64,000 bases of DNA from Bradyrhizobium sp. SZCCT0153 (GCF_018129995.1 NZ_JAFCKS010000010.1:62001-126000), one strand, 5' to 3'. Counted from the stretch's first letter, positions 50,548-58,656 are shown. Notes: generated from the sequence alone by a model not told the origin. Program-made: numbers and translations.

Positions 50548-51579
50548 TCAGTAGTGATCCTCGAAGCGCTTGGCGAGCTCGTCGATGTTCTCCGGCGGCC
50601 AGCCCGGCACTTCCATGCCGAGATGCAGACCCATCTGGGCCAGCACTTCCTTGATCTCGTTCAGCGACTTGCGGCCGAAGTTCGGGGTGCGGAGCATTTC
50701 GGCTTCCGACTTCTGCACGAGGTCGCCGATGTAGACGATGTTGTCGTTCTTCAAGCAGTTGGCCGAACGCACCGACAGCTCGAGCTCGTCCACCTTCTTG
50801 AGGAAGGCCGGGTTGAAGGCGAGGTCCGGGATGATCTCCTGGGCGACTTCCTTGCGCGGCTCTTCGAAGTTGACGAACACGTTGAGCTGATCCTGCAGGA
50901 TGCGGGCGGCGTAGGCCACCGAGTCATCCGGCGAGATCGCGCCGTTGGTCTCGATCGTCATGGTCAGCTTGTCATAGTCGAGGATCTGGCCCTCGCGGGT
51001 GTTCTCGACCTTGTAGGAGACCTTGCGGACCGGCGAGTACAGGCTGTCGACCGGGATCAGGCCGATCGGCGCGTCCTCGGGACGGTTGCGCTCGGCGGGC
51101 ACGTAGCCCTTGCCGGTGGCGACCGTGAACTCCATGCGAATCTCGGCGCCCTCGTCGAGGGTGCAGATCTGCAGGTCCGGATTGAGCACCACGACGTCGC
51201 CGACGGTCTGGATGTCGCCGGCGGTGACGACGCCCGGGCCCGACTTCTTGACGACCATGCGCTTGGGGCCTTCGCCCTGCATCTTGATCGAGATGTCCTT
51301 GATGTTCAGCACGATGTCGGTGACGTCCTCACGGACGCCCGCGATCGAGGAGAACTCGTGCAGCACGCCGTCGATGTGCACCGACTGCACCGCCGCGCCC
51401 TGGAGCGAGGAGAGCAGGATGCGGCGCAGCGCGTTGCCGAGCGTCTGGCCGAAGCCGCGCTCGAGCGGCTCGGCGACGATGGTCGCAAAGCGGTTCGAAT
51501 CGCTTCCGGGGGTCACCTGGAGCTTGTTCGGCCGAATCAGTTCTTGCCAATTTTTCTGGATCGTCACTGTTTCACCCAT
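50548..51579 (-). CDS. rpoA: RNA polymerase alpha subunit
   Basis: 343 residues, the usual length in alphaproteobacteria. The N-terminal dimerisation domain includes 'ATIVAEPLERGFGQTLGNALRRILLSSLQGAAVQSVHIDGVLHEFSSIAGVREDVTDI'. The C-terminal DNA-binding domain includes 'LELSVRSANCLKNDNIVYIGDLVQKSEAEMLRTPNFGRKSLNEIKEVLAQMGLHLG'. It follows rpsK with a 114-base gap and is in the alpha operon order rpsM-rpsK-rpoA-rplQ. Confidence 0.99.
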   Translation of the reverse strand: MGETVTIQKNWQELIRPNKLQVTPGSDSNRFATIVAEPLERGFGQTLGNALRRILLSSLQGAAVQSVHIDGVLHEFSSIAGVREDVTDIVLNIKDISIKMQGEGPKRMVVKKSGPGVVTAGDIQTVGDVVVLNPDLQICTLDEGAEIRMEFTVATGKGYVPAERNRPEDAPIGLIPVDSLYSPVRKVSYKVENTREGQILDYDKLTMTIETNGAISPDDSVAYAARILQDQLNVFVNFEEPRKEVAQEIIPDLAFNPAFLKKVDELELSVRSANCLKNDNIVYIGDLVQKSEAEMLRTPNFGRKSLNEIKEVLAQMGLHLGMEVPGWPPENIDELAKRFEDHY

Positions 51580-51693
51580 ACGGGCCAGTCGAACTGCGAT
51601 TGCAGATTCTGGCGTTGGAGAAAGGCCGCGGGTCGCACCCGCAGCTTCTTAAAAAAAGTCATCGCAGGCGACGATGGCGCCCGCGACCTCGTA

Positions 51694-52083
51694 TCAAACG
51701 CGCCGACGCTTGCGGGGACGGCAACCGTTGTGCGGGATCGTGGTCACGTCGCGGATCGAGGTGACGGTGAAGCCCGCGGCCTGGAGCGCGCGGAGCGCCG
51801 ATTCGCGGCCCGAACCGGGACCGGCGACTTCGACTTCCAGCGTGCGCATGCCGTGCTCCTGCGCCTTCTTGGACACGTCCTCGGCGGCAACCTGCGCGGC
51901 GTACGGGGTCGACTTGCGCGAGCCCTTGAAGCCCATCGTGCCGGCGGAAGACCAGGCAATCGTGTTGCCCTGCGCGTCGGTGATGGTGATGGTCGTGTTG
52001 TTGAACGACGAGTTCACGTGCGCGACGCCGGAGGCGATGTTCTTGCGCTCACGACGACGAACGCGGGTGGCTTCCTTGCCCAT
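51694..52083 (-). CDS. rpsK: 30S ribosomal protein S11
   Basis: 129 residues with the S11 core 'GVAHVNSSFNNTTITITDAQGNTIAWSSAGTMGFKGSRKSTPYAAQVAAEDVSKKAQEHGM' and the C-terminal 'IRDVTTIPHNGCRPRKRRRV'. It is part of the alpha operon. The rpsM gene lies 122 bases upstream with an inverted repeat in between. Confidence 0.99.
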   Translation of the reverse strand: MGKEATRVRRRERKNIASGVAHVNSSFNNTTITITDAQGNTIAWSSAGTMGFKGSRKSTPYAAQVAAEDVSKKAQEHGMRTLEVEVAGPGSGRESALRALQAAGFTVTSIRDVTTIPHNGCRPRKRRRV

Positions 52084-52148
52084 GGAGTACCTTTCCTGGA
52101 GATCTCAAACGCCGCCGTAATGCCAGCGGCTACACCTGTGGAACGAAA

Positions 52149-52187
52149 GGCGTGTGGCGAACGGGTCATCCCCTTTCGCCACACGCC
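52149..52187 (-). other. Perfect 13-base hairpin between rpsM and rpsK
   Basis: GGCGTGTGGCGAA (52149-52161) pairs perfectly with TTCGCCACACGCC (52175-52187). On the minus strand the hairpin is followed by TTTCGTT, resembling a weak terminator or attenuator. It could adjust the ratio of S13 to downstream products. Confidence 0.65.
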
Positions 52188-52205
52188 GTGATTGGATTCG
52201 AAAAC

Positions 52206-52574
52206 TTACTTCTTCTTGCCGGCGATGGCCTTGGCCGGGCCCTTGCGCGTGCGCGCATTGGTGTGGGTCCGCTGACCGCGCACCGGCAGGCCGCGACGAT
52301 GGCGCAGGCCGCGATAGCAGCCGAGGTCCATCAGACGCTTGATGTTGATGCCGACCTCACGACGCAGGTCGCCCTCGACGAGATAGTCGCGGTCGATCAC
52401 TTCGCGGATCTGGAGCACCTCAGCATCGCTGAGCTGATTGACGCGACGATCCGCGGGGATCTTCACCTTCTCCATGATCTCACCGGCGATCTTCTGGCCG
52501 ATGCCATGGATGTACTGGAGCGCGATGAGAACGCGCTTGTTGGTCGGAATGTTCACGCCGGCAATACGGGCCAC
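52206..52574 (-). CDS. rpsM: 30S ribosomal protein S13
   Basis: 122 residues: 'MARIAGVNIPTNKRVLIALQYIHGIGQKIAGEIMEKVKIPADRRVNQLSDAEVLQIREVIDRDYLVEGDLRREVGINIKRLMDLGCYRGLRHRRGLPVRGQRTHTNARTRKGPAKAIAGKKK'. This is a full-length S13. No rpmJ (L36) gene lies between adk and rpsM, unlike many other bacteria. The 187-base gap to adk holds the palindromic stretch GTGTTC..GAACAC but no gene. Confidence 0.99.
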   Translation of the reverse strand: MARIAGVNIPTNKRVLIALQYIHGIGQKIAGEIMEKVKIPADRRVNQLSDAEVLQIREVIDRDYLVEGDLRREVGINIKRLMDLGCYRGLRHRRGLPVRGQRTHTNARTRKGPAKAIAGKKK

Positions 52575-52761
52575 GGCCTTCTCTCCTGTTGCCGATCCCT
52601 CGTCAGGAACCGGTCTTTAAGTGCTTGGTTTCTCGGGCAGGTGTTCACAAACGCGAACACGACGCCCACCCCTGGTCTTCCTGGGGCCCGGCATCGTTTG
52701 AAACTATCCGACTTGGATGCGGGGCTTATTAGGGGATTCAGGGGGCTTTCGTCAACCGCCG

Positions 52762-53631
52762 CTAGCGCTTGGCTCGCCTTTTCGTGACCTTTTTTGCGGC
52801 CTTTTTGGCACCCTTTTTGACGGCCTTCTTGACCGTCTTTTTGGCCGCCTTCTTTGTCGCCTTCTTGACGGTCTTCCTGGCCGCCTTCTTGGCACCCTTC
52901 ACGGCCTTCTTGGTGGCCTTTTTGGCGGATTTCGCAGCCTTTTTGGCTGTTTTCACCGGCTTTTTGGCCGCTTTGGCCTTCTTGGCCGTCGTCTTGGCGG
53001 GGCCCGTCTTGGCCGCACTGCGGGCATGCGTCTTGGGCTCGACCGCCCCGAGCGCCAGGAGCAGGCGGTGGATGGCGCGGGTCACCTCGTCGATGGCCAT
53101 CATGCCGTCGATGGTCGAGAGCTTCCGCCGCTCGGAATAGTAGTGAATCAGGGGTTCCGTCTGGTTGCGGTAGCTGGCTAAACGCCTGGTCAGGACCTCC
53201 GGGGTATCGTCGATCCGGACCTCCTCGCCGCGCTCCCGCATCTGGGCAACGCGGGTCTCGACACGGTTCAGCAGCGCGCTCTCGTTGACGCGGAGCTCGA
53301 TCACCGCGTCGAGCTTGAGGTGCTTGTGCTTGAGCAACTCGTCCAGCGCCTCGGCCTGCGGCACGGTGCGCGGGAAACCGTCGAGGATGAAACCGTTCTT
53401 CGCGTCCGGCTGGTCGATGCGATCGGAGATGATTCCGACCACGACCTCGTCGGGAACGAGGCCGCCGCTGGCCATGATTTCCTTGGCCTTGAGCCCGACC
53501 GGCGTTCCCGCCGCCACGGCCGCGCGCAACATCTCACCGGTCGAAAGCTGGACGATGCTGTAGCGCTGTACCAGCCGCTGCGCCTGGGTCCCCTTGCCCG
53601 ATCCCGGCGGTCCCAGAAGTATAATTCTCAT
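52762..53631 (-). CDS. adk: Adenylate kinase with Lys/Ala-rich C-terminal extension
   Basis: 289 residues, against about 190-217 for usual bacterial Adk. The P-loop 'GPPGSGKGTQAQRL', 'QLSTGEMLRAA', 'GFILDGFPRTVPQAEALD' and 'RIDDTPEVLTRRLASYRNQTEPLIHYY' define a short-lid adenylate kinase (ATP + AMP = 2 ADP), which is complete by about residue 195. It continues with about 90 residues of K-A-A-K, T-K-K-A, V-K-K-A units resembling histone H1. The ATG overlaps the stop of the SecY-like gene (ATGA). This tail is unusual for the family and could bind nucleic acids or ribosomes. Confidence 0.96.
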   Translation of the reverse strand: MRIILLGPPGSGKGTQAQRLVQRYSIVQLSTGEMLRAAVAAGTPVGLKAKEIMASGGLVPDEVVVGIISDRIDQPDAKNGFILDGFPRTVPQAEALDELLKHKHLKLDAVIELRVNESALLNRVETRVAQMRERGEEVRIDDTPEVLTRRLASYRNQTEPLIHYYSERRKLSTIDGMMAIDEVTRAIHRLLLALGAVEPKTHARSAAKTGPAKTTAKKAKAAKKPVKTAKKAAKSAKKATKKAVKGAKKAARKTVKKATKKAAKKTVKKAVKKGAKKAAKKVTKRRAKR

Positions 53632-54839
53632 CGGCGTACGCCCCCCGGATTGGTGAGCGATACGTCGCGCACCTGTGTTTTGATATCAAGAGCGGTGCAA
53701 ACCACAACCAGCGCCGCACCACCATCGATGATCATACTATAAGGCAGCCCGATCCGGTAAAGCTCGAAGACCTCCGGAATCAACTGCAATGCCGTCAGGT
53801 AGACGGCTCCGACGACCGTCGTCAATGATACGACGCGATCGAGATAGCCGGCCGTCGCCTCGCCGGGTGCGACACCGGTGATGCTGCCGTCGCGTGCAGC
53901 CAAGGATTGGGCCGTGTGCTCGGGATCGACCACATAGGCGGTGTAGACGAACGCAAGCACGAAGACCGCAACCGATCCGAGGACCACGTGCGCCAGCGTG
54001 CCAAGCTCAAGTTGCCGGTAGGCGGCGGCGACCCATGGCGTATCGGCACCAAAGATGTAGGTCAGGCCAGCCAGCGGCAGAAACCAGATCCACGGCGCCA
54101 CGGTGGCCGGCACCAGAAAGCCGGCGTTGTTGATCTTGATCGGAAGAACCGCCGAGCACGCGGGCAGCAGACGTTCGCCGACTTTGCGTTCGGCGAACTC
54201 GACCCGGACATTCCGTCGCGCGCCCTCAACAAAGACGATCAGGGCGACGAGCGCGAACCAGAAGACGGCGTGGACCAGCACGAGATCGCCGGAGATTTCA
54301 CCGCTCTGCAGCAGGCCTGCGATGCCGGCAACGTCGCCCGGGATATGAACCAGAAAATTGACGCTGAGCAGCAGCGCCAGACCATTGCCGATGCCGTGGC
54401 GGGTGATCTGTTCACTGAGCCAGATCAGGACGAACACACCACCGACGACCGAGGCCGTGGCCGCGAGCACGGACCATTCGTCCGGATTGGGAACCAGTGC
54501 CGGAATTGTCCGGACGGCCGAGGCGTAGCCGTAGGCCTGGAAGGCCCCAAACGCGAAAGTCAGGATCAGCGTGTAGCCGGAGATCCTGCGCCGGCCGCGC
54601 TCGCCCGACCTCTCGAGCGAGCTCAGGCCCTGCCATACCAGCGAAGGAAGCCGAATGACGATCGCAGCACTCAGATAAGGAAAGATACCGAGTGCAAAGA
54701 TCGAAAAGCGGCCCACATGCTCGGCGGAGAACGACAGGCTCGAAGCACCCATCCCTGCGAACGGGATCTGGGTGCCCAGCCTGAAAAGGAGCAGCACGCC
54801 AATCGTGAAAGCGATCCGGCGCGCGAGCTCCCTGCTCAT
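53628..54839 (-). CDS. Second SecY-like translocase subunit, divergent paralogue
   Basis: 403 residues, overlapping canonical secY and adk by four bases (ATGA) at both ends. SecY signatures include 'RIAFTIGVLLLFRLGTQIPF', 'SIFALGIFPYLSAAIVI', 'LSEQITRHGIGNGLALLLS', 'AERKVGERLLPACSAVLPIKINNAG' and 'GYLDRVVSLTTVVGAVYLTALQLIPEVF'. Three differences from the neighbouring SecY stand out: about 16 residues are missing between TM1 and TM2 where the plug lies; the conserved Arg of 'GIRPGE' is Ala ('GVAPGE', near residue 324); and the C-terminal tail is cut to 'RDVSLTNPGGVRR'. It is probably an inner-membrane protein with an altered gating or SecA interaction. No function is known to me. Confidence 0.88.
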   Translation of the reverse strand: MSRELARRIAFTIGVLLLFRLGTQIPFAGMGASSLSFSAEHVGRFSIFALGIFPYLSAAIVIRLPSLVWQGLSSLERSGERGRRRISGYTLILTFAFGAFQAYGYASAVRTIPALVPNPDEWSVLAATASVVGGVFVLIWLSEQITRHGIGNGLALLLSVNFLVHIPGDVAGIAGLLQSGEISGDLVLVHAVFWFALVALIVFVEGARRNVRVEFAERKVGERLLPACSAVLPIKINNAGFLVPATVAPWIWFLPLAGLTYIFGADTPWVAAAYRQLELGTLAHVVLGSVAVFVLAFVYTAYVVDPEHTAQSLAARDGSITGVAPGEATAGYLDRVVSLTTVVGAVYLTALQLIPEVFELYRIGLPYSMIIDGGAALVVVCTALDIKTQVRDVSLTNPGGVRR

Positions 54840-56167
54840 CTACGGCGGCCGCGCAGCTTCGACTTACGGATCAGGCCCTCATACTGATGGGCCAGCAGAT
54901 AGCCTTGCACCTGCGCCACCGTGTCCATGGTGACGCTGACGACGATCAGCAGCGATGTGCCGCCGAAGTAGAACGGCACCGAGGCGTAGGAGATCAGGAT
55001 CTCCGGGATCAAGCAGACGATCGCCAGATAGACCGCTCCGAGCACGGTGATGCGCGACAACACGTAGTCGATATATTCCGCCGTGCGCTCACCGGGGCGG
55101 ATGCCCGGAATGAAGCCGCCGTGCTTCTTCAGATTGTCCGCGGTCTCGGTCGGGTTGAACACGATCGCGGTGTAGAAGAACGCGAAGAAGACGATCAGCG
55201 CGAGATACATGATCAGGAACAGCGGCCGGCCGTGGCCGAGCTGGGTCGTGATCCACTGGAACCATTCCGGTCCCTTGCCCGCGTTGAAATTCGCAACCGT
55301 GGTCGGCAGCAGCAGCAGCGAGGACGCGAAGATCGGCGGGATCACGCCCGAGGTGTTGAGCTTGAGCGGCAGATGCGAGGACTGGCCTTCGAACATCTTG
55401 TTGCCGACCTGGCGCTTGGGATACTGGATCAAGAGCCGGCGCTGGGCGCGCTCCATGAACACGATGAAGGCGATCACGGCGACCGCCATGATGATGACGA
55501 CCAGGATCAGGCCGGTCGACATCGCCCCCTGACGGCCGAGCTCGAGCATGTTGGCGAGCGCCGCCGGCAGCTCGGCGACGATGCCGGAGAGAATGATCAG
55601 CGAGATGCCGTTGCCGATGCCGCGCGAGGTGATCTGCTCGCCCAGCCACATCAGGAACATGGTGCCGCCGGTCAGCGTGATCGCCGTGGACAGGCGGAAG
55701 AACATGCCGGGGTCGCTGACGACGTTGCCGGCGCCCTCGAGGCCCACGGCGATGCCGTAGGACTGGAACGCGGCCAGGATGACCGTGAGATAGCGGGTGT
55801 ACTGGTTCAGCAGCTTGCGGCCGGCCTCGCCTTCCTTCTTCAGCGCCTCGAGCTGCGGCGAGACGGTGGTGAGGAGCTGGATGATGATCGAGGCCGAGAT
55901 GTACGGCATGATGTTCAGCGCGAAGATCGCCATGCGGTGGATGCCGCCGCCGGCGAACATGTTGAACATGCCGAGGATGCCGCCCGCCTGGGAGCGGAAC
56001 ACCTGCTCCCAGATGTTGGGATCGATGCCGGGCAGCGGGATGTAGGTCCCGAGCCGATAAACGAGCAGCGCACCCAGGGTGAACCAGATGCGCTTCTTCA
56101 GCTCGTCGGCCTTGGCAAACGCGCCGAAATTGAGATTGGCTGCCAGTTGTTCCGCTGCAGAGACCAT
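54836..56167 (-). CDS. secY: Protein translocase subunit SecY
   Basis: 443 residues, the canonical length. Ten membrane helices, a plug region ('GGILGMFNMFAGGGIHRMAIFALNIMPYISASIIIQLL'), 'MWLGEQITSRGIGNGISLII', 'ERAQRRLLIQYPKRQVGNKM' and the essential cytosolic loop 'GFIPGIRPGERTAEYIDYVLSRITVLGAVYLAIVCLIPEIL', with Arg at the SecA-interaction position, are all intact. It forms the translocation channel with SecE and SecG. It is coupled to the second SecY-like gene by an ATGA overlap. A terminator-like hairpin separates it from rplO. Confidence 0.98.
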   Translation of the reverse strand: MVSAAEQLAANLNFGAFAKADELKKRIWFTLGALLVYRLGTYIPLPGIDPNIWEQVFRSQAGGILGMFNMFAGGGIHRMAIFALNIMPYISASIIIQLLTTVSPQLEALKKEGEAGRKLLNQYTRYLTVILAAFQSYGIAVGLEGAGNVVSDPGMFFRLSTAITLTGGTMFLMWLGEQITSRGIGNGISLIILSGIVAELPAALANMLELGRQGAMSTGLILVVIIMAVAVIAFIVFMERAQRRLLIQYPKRQVGNKMFEGQSSHLPLKLNTSGVIPPIFASSLLLLPTTVANFNAGKGPEWFQWITTQLGHGRPLFLIMYLALIVFFAFFYTAIVFNPTETADNLKKHGGFIPGIRPGERTAEYIDYVLSRITVLGAVYLAIVCLIPEILISYASVPFYFGGTSLLIVVSVTMDTVAQVQGYLLAHQYEGLIRKSKLRGRRR

Positions 56168-56285
56168 CTTGGACTTTCTCCCGCCGCCTGTTGCGCCGTC
56201 ATGCCCGCGGCCGGGCTACTATATAGCGGACGCCGGACATTATCTGGGGCTCGGCTTCGATAAGTCCACGTCCCACATGCGTAAA

Positions 56286-56304
56286 GGCCCGCGAGCCGCG
56301 GGCC
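56286..56304 (-). terminator. Terminator-like hairpin between rplO and secY
   Basis: GGCCCGCG (56286-56293) pairs with CGCGGGCC (56297-56304) around AGC. On the minus strand TTTAC follows. It lies immediately after the rplO stop (56318), so it could reduce read-through into secY. Confidence 0.5.
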
Positions 56305-56317
56305 AATGACGCAGTTG

Positions 56318-56803
56318 TTACGCCGCCTCGCCTTCTTCCTTGGCAGGGGCGAGAATCTTCACCGAACCGCCGGCCTTCTCGACCGCGGCAATCGCGGTCT
56401 TGGTGGCGCCGTGCACTTCAATGTTGAGCTTGGACTTGAGCTCGCCGCGGCCGAGCAGCCGCAGCCCGCCCTTGGGGCGACGCAGCACGCCGCCCTTCAC
56501 CAGGGCCTCGACATTCACGACGCTGCCGGCATCGATCTTCTTGGCATCGACCGCTTCCTGGAGCCGGTCGAGATTGATCTCGGCGAACTCGATGCGGAAG
56601 ATGTTGTTGAAGCCGCGCTTGGGCAGACGGCGATGCAACGGCATCTGGCCGCCTTCGAAACCCTTGATGCGCACGCCCGAACGCGCGGTCTGGCCCTTGC
56701 CACCGCGGCCGGATTGCTTGCCCTTGCCGGAACCGATGCCGCGGCCGACGCGCATACGCTTCTTGCGCGAGCCGGCGTTGTCGGCGATATCGCTGAGCTT
56801 CAT
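56318..56803 (-). CDS. rplO: 50S ribosomal protein L15
   Basis: 161 residues: 'MKLSDIADNAGSRKKRMRVGRGIGSGKGKQSGRGGKGQTARSGVRIKGFEGGQMPLHRRLPKRGFNN' is the typical L15 start. The C-terminus 'GGSVKILAPAKEEGEAA' is a lineage variant. It lies 74 bases after the rpmD stop, with a diverged copy of repeat C in the gap. Confidence 0.99.
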   Translation of the reverse strand: MKLSDIADNAGSRKKRMRVGRGIGSGKGKQSGRGGKGQTARSGVRIKGFEGGQMPLHRRLPKRGFNNIFRIEFAEINLDRLQEAVDAKKIDAGSVVNVEALVKGGVLRRPKGGLRLLGRGELKSKLNIEVHGATKTAIAAVEKAGGSVKILAPAKEEGEAA

Positions 56804-56818
56804 CGCCCTTCTCCTTGT

Positions 56819-56873
56819 TTCTTGCGCATGATCTTCGCCGAAAGCCGGTGCCGGACTTCGGGATCGCGCGCCC
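56819..56873. repeat. Diverged copy of repeat family C between rplO and rpmD
   Basis: The order GCATGATCTT, CGAAAGCCGG and TTCGGGATCGCGC follows that of the GAGCATGATC...TTCGGAAAACCGG...GGATCATGCTC repeats seen at 24933 and 36845, with several substitutions. It retains an inverted-repeat core (GATCTTCGCCGAAAG). Confidence 0.45.
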
Positions 56874-56877
56874 TTGC

Positions 56878-57072
56878 TTACTTCTCGTCGACGATGCGGA
56901 CGAGATGGTGAACCTTCTCGATCATGCCGCGGACCGCCGGGGTATCCGGCAGTTCACTGGTGCGGCCGATCTTGTTGAGCTTGAGCCCGATCAGCGTCGA
57001 ACGCTGCGAGTGATGGCGGCGAATCGCGCTGCCGGTCTGCTCGAGCTTGATCGTCTTTGCGGCCTTGGCCAT
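56878..57072 (-). CDS. rpmD: 50S ribosomal protein L30
   Basis: 64 residues: 'MAKAAKTIKLEQTGSAIRRHHSQRSTLIGLKLNKIGRTSELPDTPAVRGMIEKVHHLVRIVDEK' is a complete bacterial L30. Spacing to rpsE is 25 bases. Confidence 0.99.
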   Translation of the reverse strand: MAKAAKTIKLEQTGSAIRRHHSQRSTLIGLKLNKIGRTSELPDTPAVRGMIEKVHHLVRIVDEK

Positions 57073-57097
57073 CGTGGTCTACTCCGAAAAGCTTCCG

Positions 57098-57688
57098 TTA
57101 GTCAGCAGCCACTTCGGCATCGCCGCCGATGCGACGGGCCTGAAGGGTGGAGACCTTGATGTTGCGGCGGGCTGCGACCGAACGCGGCGAATCCTGGTGC
57201 TTCAGCGCATCGAAGGTCGCGCGCACCATGTTGTAGGGGTTCGACGAGCCGATCGACTTCGCCACCACGTCCTGGACGCCGAGCGTCTCGAACACGGCGC
57301 GCATCGGACCGCCGGCGATGATGCCGGTACCCGCGGGAGCTGCACGCAGGTAGACACGACCCGCGCCATGACGGCCGGCGATGTCGTGATGCAGCGTACG
57401 GCCCTCGCGCAGCGACACGCGCGTCAGGTTGCGCTTGGCGGACTCGGTTGCCTTGCGGATCGCCTCGGGCACTTCGCGCGCCTTGCCGTGACCGAAACCG
57501 GCGCGGCCCTTCTGGTCGCCGATCACGACCAGCGCTGCGAAACCGAAGCGCTTGCCGCCCTTGACGACCTTGGCCACGCGGTTGATGTGAACGAGCTTGT
57601 CGACGAACTCGCTGTCGCGCTCCTCGCGCTGCTGACGGTCACGTCCGCCGCGTTGATCGCGTCCACCACGTTGTTCGCGTTCTGCCAT
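57098..57688 (-). CDS. rpsE: 30S ribosomal protein S5
   Basis: 196 residues. The S5 core 'FVDKLVHINRVAKVVKGGKRFGFAALVVIGDQKGRAGFGHGKAREVPEAIRKATESAKRNL' is intact. The N-terminus is extended by a charged, Arg/Gly/Asp-rich stretch with three GGRD or RDRQ-type units ('REQRGGRDQRGGRDRQQREERD'), common in Rhizobiales. Order in the operon is rplR-rpsE-rpmD. Confidence 0.99.
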   Translation of the reverse strand: MAEREQRGGRDQRGGRDRQQREERDSEFVDKLVHINRVAKVVKGGKRFGFAALVVIGDQKGRAGFGHGKAREVPEAIRKATESAKRNLTRVSLREGRTLHHDIAGRHGAGRVYLRAAPAGTGIIAGGPMRAVFETLGVQDVVAKSIGSSNPYNMVRATFDALKHQDSPRSVAARRNIKVSTLQARRIGGDAEVAAD

Positions 57689-57732
57689 TTTTCCAATCCT
57701 TCAGAGGCTTACGCCTCAATCCTCAAATTCTG

Positions 57733-58095
57733 TTAGAAGCTCAGCCCGCTCTCACGCGCCGCGTCGGCAAGAGCCTTGACGCGCCCGTGATAGAGATAGC
57801 TGCCGCGATCGAACACGACTTCCTTGACGCCCTTCTCGGCGGCGCGCTCGGCCAGCAGCTTGCCGACCGCCTTCGCCGCATCGATGTCGGCGCCGGTCTT
57901 GCCGCCGTCGCGCATCGACTTCTCGAGCGACGAGGCGGAGGCCAGCGTCTCGCCCTTCAGATCGTCGATGACCTGGGCGTAGATGTGCTTGGACGAGCGG
58001 AACACCGACAGACGCGGACGGCCGCCACCGGAGCGGCGCAACTTGAGCCGCACACTCCGCTTGCGCCGGGCATTCGTAACCTTGGCTTTCGTCAT
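57733..58095 (-). CDS. rplR: 50S ribosomal protein L18
   Basis: 120 residues: 'RRKRSVRLKLRRSGGGRPRLSVFRSSKHIYAQVIDDLKGETLASASSLEKSM' and the C-terminal 'VKEVVFDRGSYLYHGRVKALADAARESGLSF' give a complete L18. Twelve bases separate it from rplF. Confidence 0.99.
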   Translation of the reverse strand: MTKAKVTNARRKRSVRLKLRRSGGGRPRLSVFRSSKHIYAQVIDDLKGETLASASSLEKSMRDGGKTGADIDAAKAVGKLLAERAAEKGVKEVVFDRGSYLYHGRVKALADAARESGLSF

Positions 58096-58106
58096 GACCG
58101 GCTCCG

Positions 58107-58640
58107 TTACTTCTTCTTGCCTTCCTTGCGGAAGATGAATTCGCCAACATACTTCACGCCCTTGCCCTTGTAGGGCTCCGGCGGACGATAGGAGCGAATC
58201 TCGGCGGCGACCTGGCCGACGCGCTGGATGTCGCTGCCGGTCACCGTGATCTCGGTCGGCTTCGGCACGGTGATCGTGATCCCTTCCGGGATCGCGTAGA
58301 CCACATCGTGGCTGTAGCCGAGCGCGAGCTGCAGGTTCTTGCCCTGCATCGCGGCGCGGTAACCGACGCCGGTGATTTCGAGCTTCTTTTCGAAGCCCTT
58401 GGTGACGCCTTCGACCAGATTCGCGACCTGGGCGCGAGCCGTGCCGTACAGCGCCCGCGCGCGATTGGTCTCGACCCGCGGGTTCACCTTCACCTGGCCG
58501 TTCTCGAGCTTCACCTCGACGTCGTCATGGACGACGAACTGAAGCTGGCCCTTCGGCCCCTTCATCTTGACGGTCTGCCCATCGACGGTCGCGGTCACAC
58601 CCGACGGCACCGCAACAGGCCTTTTGCCAACACGTGACAT
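58107..58640 (-). CDS. rplF: 50S ribosomal protein L6
   Basis: 177 residues: 'MSRVGKRPVAVPSGVTATVDGQTVKMKGPKGQL' and the C-terminal 'GVKYVGEFIFRKEGKKK' are typical L6. The two L6 repeats are intact. Directly followed by rplR. Confidence 0.99.
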   Translation of the reverse strand: MSRVGKRPVAVPSGVTATVDGQTVKMKGPKGQLQFVVHDDVEVKLENGQVKVNPRVETNRARALYGTARAQVANLVEGVTKGFEKKLEITGVGYRAAMQGKNLQLALGYSHDVVYAIPEGITITVPKPTEITVTGSDIQRVGQVAAEIRSYRPPEPYKGKGVKYVGEFIFRKEGKKK

Positions 58641-58656
58641 GGATCAAAAATCCTTC

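Noticed and set aside
50554..52191. A 545-codon plus-strand frame over rpoA and rpsK
   Set aside because: It is the antisense shadow of two essential genes, without motifs or a ribosome-binding site.
53628..54839. The second SecY as an assembly duplication of secY
   Set aside because: The two proteins differ greatly along their length, have different sizes and both have exact ATGA joints, so this is not a copied segment.
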